Shown in pieces: positions 18,991 through 26,861 of a DNA stretch of 64,000 bases. The translations under genes and the position numbers were made by a program. The stretch is taken from the NCBI GenBank assembly GCA_016714495.1, contig JADKDU010000008.1, positions 1 to 64,000 of the forward strand, read 5' to 3'. The DNA is from Hyphomonadaceae bacterium. GTDB taxonomy: Bacteria > Pseudomonadota > Alphaproteobacteria > Caulobacterales > Hyphomonadaceae. The notes below the pieces were generated by a model. The model did not search any database. It worked only from the letters and a program-made list of their open reading frames with translations, and was not told where the DNA came from. Each line of letters begins with the position of its first letter. The first letter of the stretch is position 1.

Positions 18991-19548
18991 CTAGTGGGCG
19001 CCGCCGACCAGCGGGCGATCGATCAAAACGGCGAGAAGCAGGGCGGGGCCGCCATGCGCTTCCCACCCATGGCTAGTGCCGCGCTGGATGACAATCTGCC
19101 CCGGCTTGATCCGCGTGCGCGATGTGTCGAGCACGAGGTCGATCTCGCCTTTCAGCAGGCAGATGACATCGATCGACGACGTCTTGTGCATGGCCGGGTG
19201 CTTGGACTGATCGGTCAGGTGATCTTCCGCATCGAAAGAACGGAAGCGTTCGCGTGCAGCCGCATTGATGGTTTCGCGTGGAGCGCCCGGCGGCAGAGGG
19301 TTGATCACAAACCAGCGGACTTTGACATTGCCGGGCGCCGGCGACAGCACGCAGCGTTCCGGCCCAAGGTCCTTATGGTTCTGCGGGTCGAGCGAGCCGC
19401 TCGCAACATCATGCCAGATGTCAAACAGGCCGCCGAGATTGGGGTCGCCATTCGTCGCCGATGGCGGGCCATCGATGATGACAACGCTGTCGCCCGCAGC
19501 ATCGTCGCCCGTGATGATGCGGCGCATGGTGGAAGCAAAGTCGTCCAT
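18991..19548 (-). CDS. Cupin-domain protein (185 aa)
   Basis: I take ATG 19548 (MDDFASTMRRIITGDDAAGD); the longer frame to 19707 begins in the Arg-rich shadow of the tag gene region. A single cupin barrel occupies the C-terminal half: HKTSSIDVICLLKGEIDLVL, then IKPGQIVIQRGTSHGWEAHG. The metal-binding set is reduced: the second box keeps the G-T-x-H-x-W pattern, while the first box has HKTSSID in place of the full H-x-H-x4-E. Small cupins of this kind act in the cytoplasm as isomerases, dioxygenases or ligand-binding proteins. The substrate is unknown. It is a stand-alone minus-strand gene downstream of tag. Confidence 0.75.
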   Translation of the reverse strand: MDDFASTMRRIITGDDAAGDSVVIIDGPPSATNGDPNLGGLFDIWHDVASGSLDPQNHKDLGPERCVLSPAPGNVKVRWFVINPLPPGAPRETINAAARERFRSFDAEDHLTDQSKHPAMHKTSSIDVICLLKGEIDLVLDTSRTRIKPGQIVIQRGTSHGWEAHGGPALLLAVLIDRPLVGGAH

Positions 19549-19633
19549 GTTCCGTCCCTGGAATGATCCCTCCGCCCAGACTAGCACCGCAGGGTAGGCG
19601 ACCGAAGCGATAGTTTGTAACCGCGCAGCGCGC

Positions 19634-20242
19634 CTAGCCGGCCCTGCGAGCAGCCTTCTCAGCGCGCTGGATTTCCTTGTGGCGCGGGCATCGCACCTCG
19701 TGGTCATTGACCATGCCCATGGCCTGCATCACGGCGTAGACAATCACCGGCCCGCAGAACTTGAAGCCGCGCCTCTTCATGTCCTTCGCGATCTGCTCGG
19801 ACAGCGGCGTCTTCGCTTGCACCTTCTCCCAGTGCTCGAGCCGGTTCACCACCGGCTTGTCGCCCACGAAACCCCAGACATAATCCGAGAAGTCCTCGCC
19901 CTTCTCCGCCATGTCGAGATAGATCTGCGCGTTCTTGATCGTTGCCGCGATCTTGACGGGTGAGCGGATGACGCCCGGATTCTTCATCGCCTTGTCGATG
20001 CGCTTGCTTGTCCAGCGTGCGATCTTCTCGGGCTCGAAACCGTCGAACTCCTCGCGCATGGTCTCGCGCTTGCGCAGGATGGTGATCCACGAAAGGCCGG
20101 CCTGGTGCCCGTCGAGCTGGAACTTTTCCCACAAGGCGCGGCTGTCGCGCTCGGGCACGCCCCATTCCGTGTCGTGATAGCGGCGATAGAGCGCATCGTT
20201 CAGGGGCGCCCAGCCGCAGGGGATGTCGTCCAACTTCGTCAT
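19634..20242 (-). CDS. tag: DNA-3-methyladenine glycosylase I (202 aa)
   Basis: Tag removes 3-methyladenine from alkylated DNA, starting base excision repair. The zinc snap seen in E. coli Tag is present: Cys in IPCGWAPLND, His in RRYHDTEWGVPE, and His and Cys in NDHEVRCPRHKE near the C-terminus. The substrate pocket segment reads LDGHQAGLSWITILRKRE, where E. coli has E-G-Q-Q-A; the usual Glu is Asp here, a conservative change. The protein is a little longer than E. coli Tag (187) because of a basic tail. ATG 20242 gives MTKLDDIPCGWAP; the much longer frame to 20953 overlaps the peptidase gene and is rejected. The alkylation repair enzyme AlkB is encoded separately at 51391. Confidence 0.92.
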   Translation of the reverse strand: MTKLDDIPCGWAPLNDALYRRYHDTEWGVPERDSRALWEKFQLDGHQAGLSWITILRKRETMREEFDGFEPEKIARWTSKRIDKAMKNPGVIRSPVKIAATIKNAQIYLDMAEKGEDFSDYVWGFVGDKPVVNRLEHWEKVQAKTPLSEQIAKDMKRRGFKFCGPVIVYAVMQAMGMVNDHEVRCPRHKEIQRAEKAARRAG

Positions 20243-20253
20243 GGGAATCTGCG

Positions 20254-21345
20254 CTAACGCCTGCCTTTGAGTCGATCGTCGATGCGCGCATAGATCACAA
20301 GGAAGGTCGCAAGCAACAACACGCCGAGGAAAAGCCAAGTTGTGCTGAACGGAAGCGTCGCCTCCAGCCAGCTCCAAGCGCCAGTGGCGATTTCGTGCAG
20401 CGCCAGGCCGACGCCGGCCAGCGCAGCCAGAACGGCGCCCCAGATCGACCGGCTCGCTTCGAGCGGCTTGTTCTTTACGGCGGGCGGCGCAGTGCGAGGC
20501 GGAGCGGGCGCAGGCGCTGAGGCGGGCGGCGGCGCGGCGATGATGATTGCCTCCGTCACCGGCGACGTCGCCGCAGGCAACGACTCGAAGCTTCCGCCCG
20601 GCGCCGTCGCCTCCAGCGTCTGTTCGAAATACTCGCCCGGAAAGCGCCGCTGAAGCTCGGCGGTCAGGTGCAAACGGATTTGGACCATGTCCCCTGTTGC
20701 GCCCAGCGCCTCGATTGCCGCGCGCGATCGCGGCCCAATCGCGCCATCGATATTGCCGATGTCGTACCCCAACCTGATCAGCGCCGCCTGCACGGCCGCG
20801 GCGTCGCAATCGTTGAAGGCGTCCACCTTCAGTCCCACCGCGAGGATCGCGCTCGCGGCCATCGCCGTTGCGGGTTTCATGTTGCGGCCCTTGCCGCTTG
20901 CGTAATGATCGTAGACGCGTTGGTGGCTGCCGCGGCATTCGAAATGCCAGCATTCCTTGATCGTCGTTTTCGGCTCGGCGATGATCGGCACGACGCCATG
21001 CCTCTTCGCAATTTCCCAGAAATCTGCGAGCGACATTTTCAAGTCGTCGATCACGACATCGAAAGCACGCCCACCCTCATGCATGCTGCCTCCGGGCAAG
21101 GGGCTGAACGCCGGCTTCTTCCCGTTGACATGATCGAGATGCGCCTGAAGCTGCATGTCGTGGGAGCGGAATAGATCAGACAGCACAAAGGCGCCGCCTC
21201 TCGCCTTGACGTCGTCTGCAATGGCAAAAATAGCGGCCTTCATATCGGGCGTCGCGAAGGCCATGCGGCGCGGCATCATTACCTGCGCGCCCCCGACTTT
21301 ATAGCACGACAGAATCTGGACCGCGCACAGTGAAGAAGTCGTCAT
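20254..21345 (-). CDS. M15-family peptidase with peptidoglycan-binding domain and C-terminal membrane anchor (363 aa)
   Basis: The N-terminal 150 residues are a VanY/DD-carboxypeptidase-like M15 domain: GGSMHEGGRAFDVVI supplies zinc ligands His89 and Asp96, and KECWHFECRG supplies His134. A short peptidoglycan-binding repeat follows at about 180-215 (VQAALIRLGYDIGNIDGAIG, PRSRAAIEAL). After a Pro/Ala linker come a hydrophobic stretch and a final membrane segment (TWLFLGVLLLATFLVIYARI). This order resembles phage or gene-transfer-agent endolysins joined to a membrane anchor more than a housekeeping carboxypeptidase. There is no clear N-terminal signal peptide, so how the catalytic part reaches the wall is an open point. 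The start is uncertain; Met24 (21276) is an alternative. It is followed by tag after 11 bases. Confidence 0.75.
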   Translation of the reverse strand: MTTSSLCAVQILSCYKVGGAQVMMPRRMAFATPDMKAAIFAIADDVKARGGAFVLSDLFRSHDMQLQAHLDHVNGKKPAFSPLPGGSMHEGGRAFDVVIDDLKMSLADFWEIAKRHGVVPIIAEPKTTIKECWHFECRGSHQRVYDHYASGKGRNMKPATAMAASAILAVGLKVDAFNDCDAAAVQAALIRLGYDIGNIDGAIGPRSRAAIEALGATGDMVQIRLHLTAELQRRFPGEYFEQTLEATAPGGSFESLPAATSPVTEAIIIAAPPPASAPAPAPPRTAPPAVKNKPLEASRSIWGAVLAALAGVGLALHEIATGAWSWLEATLPFSTTWLFLGVLLLATFLVIYARIDDRLKGRR

Positions 21346-21416
21346 GCATTCCCCCGCGTCCCCACGACTGGCCCATTTAGCGGAGCGGGCCCATTCCCTG
21401 TCAATCTTGATGCAGA

Positions 21417-22220
21417 TCAGCCTTCGAGCGCGGCAAGCTCCGCCGCCAGCCAGGACGGCCTGTCGAATGTGACTGTCGTACGACCTGCGGTGAGCGGCTC
21501 GCCTTTCGCCAGCGCTTGCGAAAGCCGGTCAATACGCACGCGCGCCAGCCCTGCGCCGCCGGAAATCGACGTCAGCATTCCGATCTCGAAGCCGTTCGCG
21601 AGGATCGGCGTAGGCGCCGTAACGCCCGCGGCCAGCGTAACTTTCAGGGTCCGTCGCCGCGCAGTGCCGCGGCGCTTCATGCGCGAGACGACTTCCTGGC
21701 CGACGAAACAGCCCTTCCTGAAATCGATACCGCCGACGAGGTCCATGTTGATGTCTGCGGGGAAGACGTCCTCAGCGCCAAAGTCGAAATTCTGTTCCGC
21801 TAGGCCCGCTGCAATGCGCGCTGCGTCATAAACCGATACATCGCCCGGCTGGCCGCGCGGGCCGATCTTCCGGCGCGGCGCCTGCCCGCTGCGCGGGTCC
21901 GCCTCGCCCTCGAATACGCTGACGCCGAGGTCGGGTCGTTCCCCGACCGTAACGGCGGCGCGCAGCTTCATCAGAGTAAGACGTTTCACCAACGCAGGCG
22001 CAGCAGAGGCTGCGACATCCAGCAGGATCGCATCGCTCGCGCGCGCCAACAGCATGTCGGCAATCACTTTTCCCTGCGGCGTCAGCAGCGCGCCATAGCG
22101 CAGTTCATGGGGCGCCATGCTTGTCGTGGACACTGTCACGATCCCGTTCAGGAACGCTTCCGCATCGGCGCCGGTAACCGAAACAATCGAGCGGTAATCA
22201 AGAAATTCTGGGGTTTGCAT
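21417..22220 (-). CDS. ygfZ: YgfZ/GcvT-like folate-binding protein for Fe-S enzyme maintenance (267 aa)
   Basis: YgfZ proteins bind tetrahydrofolate and help assemble or repair certain Fe-S enzymes such as MiaB. The family signature K-G-C-[FY]-x-G-Q-E is seen as FRKGCFVGQEVVSRMKRRGT near residue 170. The N-terminus reads LDYRSIVSVTGADAEAFLNG, as in other alphaproteobacterial members. The length is a little shorter than E. coli YgfZ (326) but normal for this class. It is cytoplasmic, appears monocistronic, and is separated by 320 bases from the divergent cold-shock gene. Confidence 0.88.
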   Translation of the reverse strand: MQTPEFLDYRSIVSVTGADAEAFLNGIVTVSTTSMAPHELRYGALLTPQGKVIADMLLARASDAILLDVAASAAPALVKRLTLMKLRAAVTVGERPDLGVSVFEGEADPRSGQAPRRKIGPRGQPGDVSVYDAARIAAGLAEQNFDFGAEDVFPADINMDLVGGIDFRKGCFVGQEVVSRMKRRGTARRRTLKVTLAAGVTAPTPILANGFEIGMLTSISGGAGLARVRIDRLSQALAKGEPLTAGRTTVTFDRPSWLAAELAALEG

Positions 22221-22542
22221 CGGGCTTAGTTAAGCAGACTTGTGCGGCGCGGTAAGAGCATGTGTCCCGAATGGCGACGCCTCATCCGTCTAAACTCTAT
22301 GTCACGCTCCCAGGGCCCCGCTTTTCAAGATGTGGCTTGTATGCAATACGTGCGCGGTCGAATTTTGAACAGGTTCGGTTGCTCTCCTTGCTCGCCTACT
22401 GGGTTATCCCAAATGGATCGAGCTCCGGATCTGGCCTACCGAACATTCTGGTTTGACGGCTCCCGGGCGCGGCTGCATGCGCCTTACATTGTTCTACGGG
22501 TCCCCCCGGTCTCGTGGACGCCTATCGAAAGACTAGATCTAC
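22221..22542. promoter_or_regulatory. Divergent intergenic region upstream of the cold-shock gene
   Basis: About 320 bases with no gene. It must hold the ygfZ promoter and the cold-shock promoter with a 5' leader. Long leaders that fold differently at low temperature are usual for cold-shock genes, but I cannot point to a definite promoter or structure here. Confidence 0.4.
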
Positions 22543-22752
22543 ATGGCTACCGGCACCGTAAAGTGGTTCAACGAGCAAAAAGGCTTCGGCTTCATCCAGC
22601 CTGAGTCCGGCGGCGCAGATGTGTTCGTTCACATCTCGGCCGTCCAGCGCGCAGGTCTCGCCGGCCTCAACGAAGGCCAGCGTGTGAGCTTCGAGCTCGA
22701 GAAGGACAAGCGTTCGGGCAAAATGGCTGCGACGCAGATCCAGGCTCTCTAA
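22543..22752 (+). CDS. Cold-shock protein, CspA family (69 aa)
   Basis: A single cold-shock domain that binds single-stranded RNA and DNA. RNP1 is KGFGFIQ and RNP2 is VFVHISAV, both intact; the start MATGTVKWFNEQKGFGFIQP is canonical. The length is exactly that of stand-alone Csp proteins. It may act as an RNA chaperone in cold or stationary phase. Monocistronic: a strong terminator follows 50 bases after the stop. Confidence 0.96.
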   Translation: MATGTVKWFNEQKGFGFIQPESGGADVFVHISAVQRAGLAGLNEGQRVSFELEKDKRSGKMAATQIQAL

Positions 22753-22802
22753 GCGCTGCGGGCGGCGCTCGCCTGAGCGTCGTCTCACGCACCAAACTTC
22801 GG

Positions 22803-22832
22803 AACGGGTCGGCCTTATGGCCGGCCCGTTTT
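22803..22832 (+). terminator. Rho-independent terminator of the cold-shock gene
   Basis: AACGGGTCGGCC and GGCCGGCCCGTT (one mismatch) pair around a TTAT loop and run into a short T stretch. Confidence 0.85.
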
Positions 22833-22847
22833 CATGTCCGGGACAAG

Positions 22848-23486
22848 TTAGCTGCGATCCTCGTCCACCAGCCCGCGCGCCTTCAGCTGCGCGGCAAGGG
22901 GAGTGCCAGCTCTTACGAACAGTCGCGTCAGACCCTTCGCGCCCAGACGATCAAGCGCGGCCTCGTACGTCTCTTCGCGCGCAAGATCGAACTCGGCGTC
23001 ATAGCTCGCCTGATCCCCATCGATCGCCAGCCAAGGCCGGCCCGTCGCGATCAGCTTGAAGAAGCCGGCATTGAGCGTCTCCGCCTCCGCGCGCCCCACG
23101 CCCAGCATCACCTCGACGCCCGCCGCGCCCAACCGAGAAACGCCATGCGCGCCCAGCGGATGCGGGTCCTCGCACGCCACCACCACGCGGCTTATGCCGG
23201 ACTGCACCAGCAATTGCGAACACGACATCGCACCTGCCGAACGCGCACTGCACGGCTCCAGCGTCACATAGGCGGTTGCCCCATTTGCCTTGTCGCCGGC
23301 GGCCTTCAGCGCGATCTCTTCGGCATGCGGTCGCCCGCCAATGCCGGTCATGCCTTCGCCGGCAATGCGCCCGCCCGCTACGATCACGCAGCCCACGGCA
23401 GGATTGGGCGCCGTCTGTCCCAGGCGCGTGCGCGCCAGCTCGAGCGCGCGCGCCATGTAGCGCTCATCAAGAGCGCTGGCGGTCAT
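22848..23486 (-). CDS. ribD: RibD-type pyrimidine deaminase with truncated reductase domain (212 aa)
   Basis: The N-terminal 150 residues are a riboflavin-pathway deaminase (diaminohydroxyphosphoribosylaminopyrimidine deaminase): RTRLGQTAPNPAVGCVIV, the zinc and proton-shuttle motif PHAEEIAL, and TLEPCSARSAGAMSC with the two zinc Cys. Usual RibD has a 200-residue reductase domain after this. Only about 55 residues remain here (RPWLAIDGDQASYDAEFDLA and a short tail), so the second activity must come from another protein if riboflavin is made. The Cys spacing differs slightly from the common PCx8C. It overlaps the start of gpmA by four bases on the same strand and is thus translationally coupled to it. 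Confidence 0.8.
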   Translation of the reverse strand: MTASALDERYMARALELARTRLGQTAPNPAVGCVIVAGGRIAGEGMTGIGGRPHAEEIALKAAGDKANGATAYVTLEPCSARSAGAMSCSQLLVQSGISRVVVACEDPHPLGAHGVSRLGAAGVEVMLGVGRAEAETLNAGFFKLIATGRPWLAIDGDQASYDAEFDLAREETYEAALDRLGAKGLTRLFVRAGTPLAAQLKARGLVDEDRS

Positions 23487-24193
23487 ACGACAGGAAGCGG
23501 CTTCGCCCGCGCCGGATCGAGATACCGCGCCGTCTTCACCTTCAGCGAACTGTCCAGATCAATCAGCAGCGGATTCCCGGTCGGAATCTCCACTTCGGTG
23601 ATCTCGCTGTCCGGCACGTTGAACAGATGCTTCACGATCGCGCGCAGGCTGTTGCCGTGCGCGGCGACCACAATGTTCTCGCCGGCTTTCAGCTTCGGCG
23701 CTATCTCACTGTCCCAATAGGGCAGCACCCGGTCGAGTGTTGTCTTGAGGCTCTCGGTGGCTGGAATGGCCACACCGCGATAGCGCGCATCCTTTGACAG
23801 GTCGAACTCGCCGCCCGCGACCATGTCCGGCGGCGGAATGTCGAACGAGCGGCGCCAGATCTTCACTTGGTCCTCGCCATGTTTGGCTGCGGTCTCTTTC
23901 TTATTGAGCCCGGTGAGCCCGCCATAGTGGCGTTCGTTGAGGCGATAATCCTTGGTCACCGGCAGCCACAGCCGATCCATCTCGCCCAGCGCCAGATAGA
24001 GCGTGCGGATCGCCCGCGTCTGCACGGACGTGTAGGCGCGGGAAAAATCGACGCCCGTCTGTTTCAGCAACTGGCCAGAGGCGCGGGCTTCATTCTCGCC
24101 TACCGGGGTCAGGTCGACATCCCACCAGCCCGTGAATCTGTCTTCCAGGTTCCACTGGCTCTGTCCGTGTCGCACCAGCGCCAGCTGCGCCAT
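23483..24193 (-). CDS. gpmA: 2,3-bisphosphoglycerate-dependent phosphoglycerate mutase (236 aa)
   Basis: GpmA interconverts 3- and 2-phosphoglycerate in glycolysis and gluconeogenesis. The catalytic phospho-His is in ALVRHGQSQWN near the start, followed by FTGWWDVDLTPVGENEA, and the second His is in VVAAHGNSLRAIVKHL. The LNERHYGGLTGLNKKETA segment is characteristic of the cofactor-dependent enzyme, and the length is normal. Its stop codon overlaps the start of the ribD-like gene, so they form one operon with gpmA first. Confidence 0.95.
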   Translation of the reverse strand: MAQLALVRHGQSQWNLEDRFTGWWDVDLTPVGENEARASGQLLKQTGVDFSRAYTSVQTRAIRTLYLALGEMDRLWLPVTKDYRLNERHYGGLTGLNKKETAAKHGEDQVKIWRRSFDIPPPDMVAGGEFDLSKDARYRGVAIPATESLKTTLDRVLPYWDSEIAPKLKAGENIVVAAHGNSLRAIVKHLFNVPDSEITEVEIPTGNPLLIDLDSSLKVKTARYLDPARAKPLPVV

Positions 24194-24273
24194 TGATCGC
24201 CTCCGCTTGAAATCAGAGGGTTCTTAAGCAGGTTCGGGCCCGCGGGGGAAGACGATGTCGGTAAATGCGGGCG

Positions 24274-24729
24274 CTACTGCGGAGACGGTCCGGCCGGCGT
24301 CGGGCATTTCTGCGCGGAGAAGCGATTGCCGATCGCCATCATGCGCTGCACGTCAATGCCCTGCATCGAAGTGGCGAGTTGTCCGCCCAGCTGATCCACC
24401 CGTCCGCGATTGTTGGCCGCCGCCTCCGCGCTGGCGCCGCCGGGCGGCGGGGCCTTGCCCATGGCCTGATCGTGAAGCGACTTCGCGTTGGTTGCAAAGC
24501 TGGGGTCGAGCTGGCTGTTCATCCGCTGCCCGGCCGCCGTCATCTCCACCAGCATCTGGTCGCACGTCAGTGTCTCGACCGGCTGCAGATTGGGGTTCGG
24601 CGCTGCGTTCAAGCGCGCCTGCATGTCCAGCATCGCTTGGCGGTCTGCGCTGGGTTGGGTTCCTTGCGCCAAGGCGGGCGGCGTGAGCAGCAGTGCGCCC
24701 GTGAGGATGGCAAACGACAAACGGATCAT
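24274..24729 (-). CDS. Small secreted protein (151 aa)
   Basis: ATG 24729 begins MIRLSFAILTGALLLTPPAL, then AQG, a signal peptide with an A-L-A-Q cleavage site. The mature part is helical and rich in Met and Gln, with TLTCDQMLVEMTAAGQRMNS and a C-terminal AQKCP, so two Cys are available for a disulphide. No family is recognised. It lies downstream of the DUF2164 gene (60 bases) at the end of the minus-strand envelope cluster. Confidence 0.6.
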   Translation of the reverse strand: MIRLSFAILTGALLLTPPALAQGTQPSADRQAMLDMQARLNAAPNPNLQPVETLTCDQMLVEMTAAGQRMNSQLDPSFATNAKSLHDQAMGKAPPPGGASAEAAANNRGRVDQLGGQLATSMQGIDVQRMMAIGNRFSAQKCPTPAGPSPQ

Positions 24730-24788
24730 ATCGGCGGCCTCCAACCTTGGAGACGTGTGACAAAACCGGGCGCGGTCAGGCAACTGTC

Positions 24789-25025
24789 CTAGACATCTCC
24801 GTCTGCGTAGACCTCGCCTTCAAGGTCATCGAGCTTCACTTGCAAGTGCGCCCGCGCATCCTGCACACCCTGATTGTAAATCGCAGGCCCCAGCGTTCGC
24901 AGCATCATGTCCACCACTTCCGCCGCGCGGAAATCGCTCAGCTTCTCGTCGAACTCGTTCGAGAAAAATTTCTGAAGGTGCGCCGCGACACGCTGCTTGC
25001 GCGCGGGATCAAGCTTGATGTCCAT
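24789..25025 (-). CDS. DUF2164-family protein (78 aa)
   Basis: This small acidic cytoplasmic protein carries the DUF2164 pattern: RQVxxxLQKFFSNEFDEKLSD-like N-terminus (here KQRVAAHLQKFFSNEFDEKL) and the conserved LGPAIYNQGVQDARAHLQVK, ending in a DLEGE motif. Function of the family is unknown. It starts 18 bases after the M23 peptidase gene and is co-directional with it. Confidence 0.8.
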   Translation of the reverse strand: MDIKLDPARKQRVAAHLQKFFSNEFDEKLSDFRAAEVVDMMLRTLGPAIYNQGVQDARAHLQVKLDDLEGEVYADGDV

Positions 25026-25043
25026 CGCAACGTCTCCCGCAGA

Positions 25044-26234
25044 TCAGCGCGGCGTAGACGCCACCAGGAAATCGTCGGCCACGCGCTCGCCCGGATTATT
25101 CTCGCGCCGTTTATAGGCTTCCAGCAGCGAGGAATAGGGCGGGGCGTACTGCCAGCCATTCTCGGACGTGTTTAGCCGGATCTCGAAGTGCAGATGCAGC
25201 GTCGTCGGCGTGCCGCCGAAATCGTTCGAGACATAACCCACCACGTCGCCCTTCTTGACCGTCTGGTTGGTCGCGACCTTCAGCTTCGCCATGTTGAGGT
25301 GGAGATAGCGGTAGATACGGCCGCCCGAATCCGCACGCAGCGAGATCGAATAGCTGCCGACGTTCGAGATGATCCCATCCTCGACCGCTACGACTTCATA
25401 GCGCGAGCGGTCCGCAGCCTTGGTCGTGCGCTCTGCCTTGCACCCTTCCGGCGTGCCGACGCGGATGTCCTGGCCAAGGTGAACGCCGGACTTCGAGCAC
25501 CATGGCGTCGAACCGCTTGAACGCGTCTCGCAGTAATTGTCGCGCCATGGCGCCACGAAGTTGCGCGTGTCGCACTGGTCGCCGCCCTTCACGCCGCCGC
25601 CCCAGCGATAGACCTGCGTCTGCGCGACGGCTGGCGCGCTCTTGATCGGGAACAGCATGTCGGGGACCAGCACGGCCGGCTCCAGTGCGCCCGCGCCGCT
25701 GCTCGGGGCGAGATTGCCTGGCCGGAAATAATAGAACGACGCTGGGATCGGCGCAGGTGCTGGCGTGGGAGCGGGTGTGGTGGTTGGGGTTTCGGGAGCT
25801 GGTGTCGGCGTCGGCGCGGGCGGCGTCACCGGCGGAGTTTCGGGCGTCGTCGGCGTTTCCGCGGTCTCGGTCGGCACGGGCAGGGGCGGCAGCGTCTCGC
25901 CCGTCTCCGCGCTCACCGGCGGCTTGCTGTCGCCCGTATCGATCGCGGGGTTCTCCGGCTTGCCATCCTCGAACGGGGTGCCGTTCTCAGGCGCGCCCGT
26001 ATTCGCGTTGGGATTGGGTACGCCGCCCGAACCGCCCTCGGCTGTCGGATCCAGCGGGTTGACCGCATCGAGCGGGGGCGGAGGCGGCGGCGCGTTCGGG
26101 TCTTCGGGGATCGTCTCTTCTTTGGCCGCGATATCAACCCAGGGCCACAGCAGCACATTGCCCGCGTCGCACGCCGACAGCGTCATCGCTCCGAACGCTG
26201 ACATCGCAACAAGACGCAATGAAGACATTTTCAT
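25044..26234 (-). CDS. M23-family (LytM-like) peptidase lipoprotein with Pro/Thr linker (396 aa)
   Basis: The N-terminus MKMSSLRLVAMSAFGAMTLS ends in lipobox LSAC. A 130-residue Pro/Thr/Ala-rich low-complexity linker (about 40-170) would let the enzyme reach through the periplasm. The C-terminal domain is M23: the metal motif is H-L-G-Q-D (in SGVHLGQDIRVGTPEG) and the second motif is TTLHLHFEIRLN, with the intermediate VKKGDVVGYVSNDFGG. LytM-type enzymes cut peptidoglycan cross-bridges. Both zinc motifs are complete, so it is likely active and not a regulatory pseudo-enzyme. It follows the lipoprotein gene at 26268 by 33 bases in the same operon as the subtilase. Confidence 0.87.
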   Translation of the reverse strand: MKMSSLRLVAMSAFGAMTLSACDAGNVLLWPWVDIAAKEETIPEDPNAPPPPPPLDAVNPLDPTAEGGSGGVPNPNANTGAPENGTPFEDGKPENPAIDTGDSKPPVSAETGETLPPLPVPTETAETPTTPETPPVTPPAPTPTPAPETPTTTPAPTPAPAPIPASFYYFRPGNLAPSSGAGALEPAVLVPDMLFPIKSAPAVAQTQVYRWGGGVKGGDQCDTRNFVAPWRDNYCETRSSGSTPWCSKSGVHLGQDIRVGTPEGCKAERTTKAADRSRYEVVAVEDGIISNVGSYSISLRADSGGRIYRYLHLNMAKLKVATNQTVKKGDVVGYVSNDFGGTPTTLHLHFEIRLNTSENGWQYAPPYSSLLEAYKRRENNPGERVADDFLVASTPR

Positions 26235-26267
26235 CCCGCCAACTCCCCACACAACCGATCGTCCGTG

Positions 26268-26861
26268 CTAGCGCACCTGGGCCACAAACAGGCTTTCCGC
26301 GAATTCCTTGGCTTCCGCCTCGGTGATGCAGCTCGTCGGGCCGTCTATCTCACGGCACTCGAAGTCGATCAAATAGTCTGCGCCGTAACGCGAGAAAGCC
26401 AGCGAGGCGACAGCTTCGCCTCTCGTGAATTTCATCGCTTCCTTGTCGCCCGTGGCCGTCTGGCCCGTGCCCGTATAGGCCTTCATCGAACCATTCACGA
26501 TCGCGTCGTAGCGGGCGAGGTGGTAGGTCGCGAAATAGCCGTCCTTGGTGACGACCGGTGGCGTCGGCCGGTCGCTGGCCGTCTGCACAATGCCCGAGGG
26601 CAGCAGCATCGGCACGGGCGAAGGCCCTTCCTGCCCGGATGTCTGGACTGTGGCCGGCGCGTCGGCAGGGCGCTTGGATGTGAAGTCTGCGCGCGCCTTC
26701 TCCCAATCTACTGTCTGCTCCATCGACGGCGCTGAAGCGACCTGCGCAGGCGCTTGCGCGCCAGTGGCTGGACCATTGGCCGCCGCCGGAGCGGCGGGCG
26801 TTTCCTGCGTGCAGGCGGCGGCGAGAGCCGCCAGGCTGGCGAGGATCAGAAATCTCATCAT
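26268..26861 (-). CDS. Lipoprotein of unknown function in the subtilase operon (197 aa)
   Basis: The start MMRFLILASLAALAAACTQE has lipobox AAAC. A Pro/Ala/Gln-rich spacer of about 60 residues is followed by a globular part containing VTKDGYFATYHLARYDAIVN and a C-terminal pair of Cys (DFECREIDGPTSC). Its ATG overlaps the stop of the upstream pro-domain-like gene by four bases, so translation of the two is coupled. No family is recognised. Location and coupling suggest that it works with the membrane-anchored protein encoded just upstream. Confidence 0.7.
   Translation of the reverse strand: MMRFLILASLAALAAACTQETPAAPAAANGPATGAQAPAQVASAPSMEQTVDWEKARADFTSKRPADAPATVQTSGQEGPSPVPMLLPSGIVQTASDRPTPPVVTKDGYFATYHLARYDAIVNGSMKAYTGTGQTATGDKEAMKFTRGEAVASLAFSRYGADYLIDFECREIDGPTSCITEAEAKEFAESLFVAQVR

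Noticed and set aside
22221..22542. Search for a tRNA or small RNA in the gap before the cold-shock gene
   Set aside because: No T-loop (GTTCRANNC), cloverleaf or clear terminator was found.
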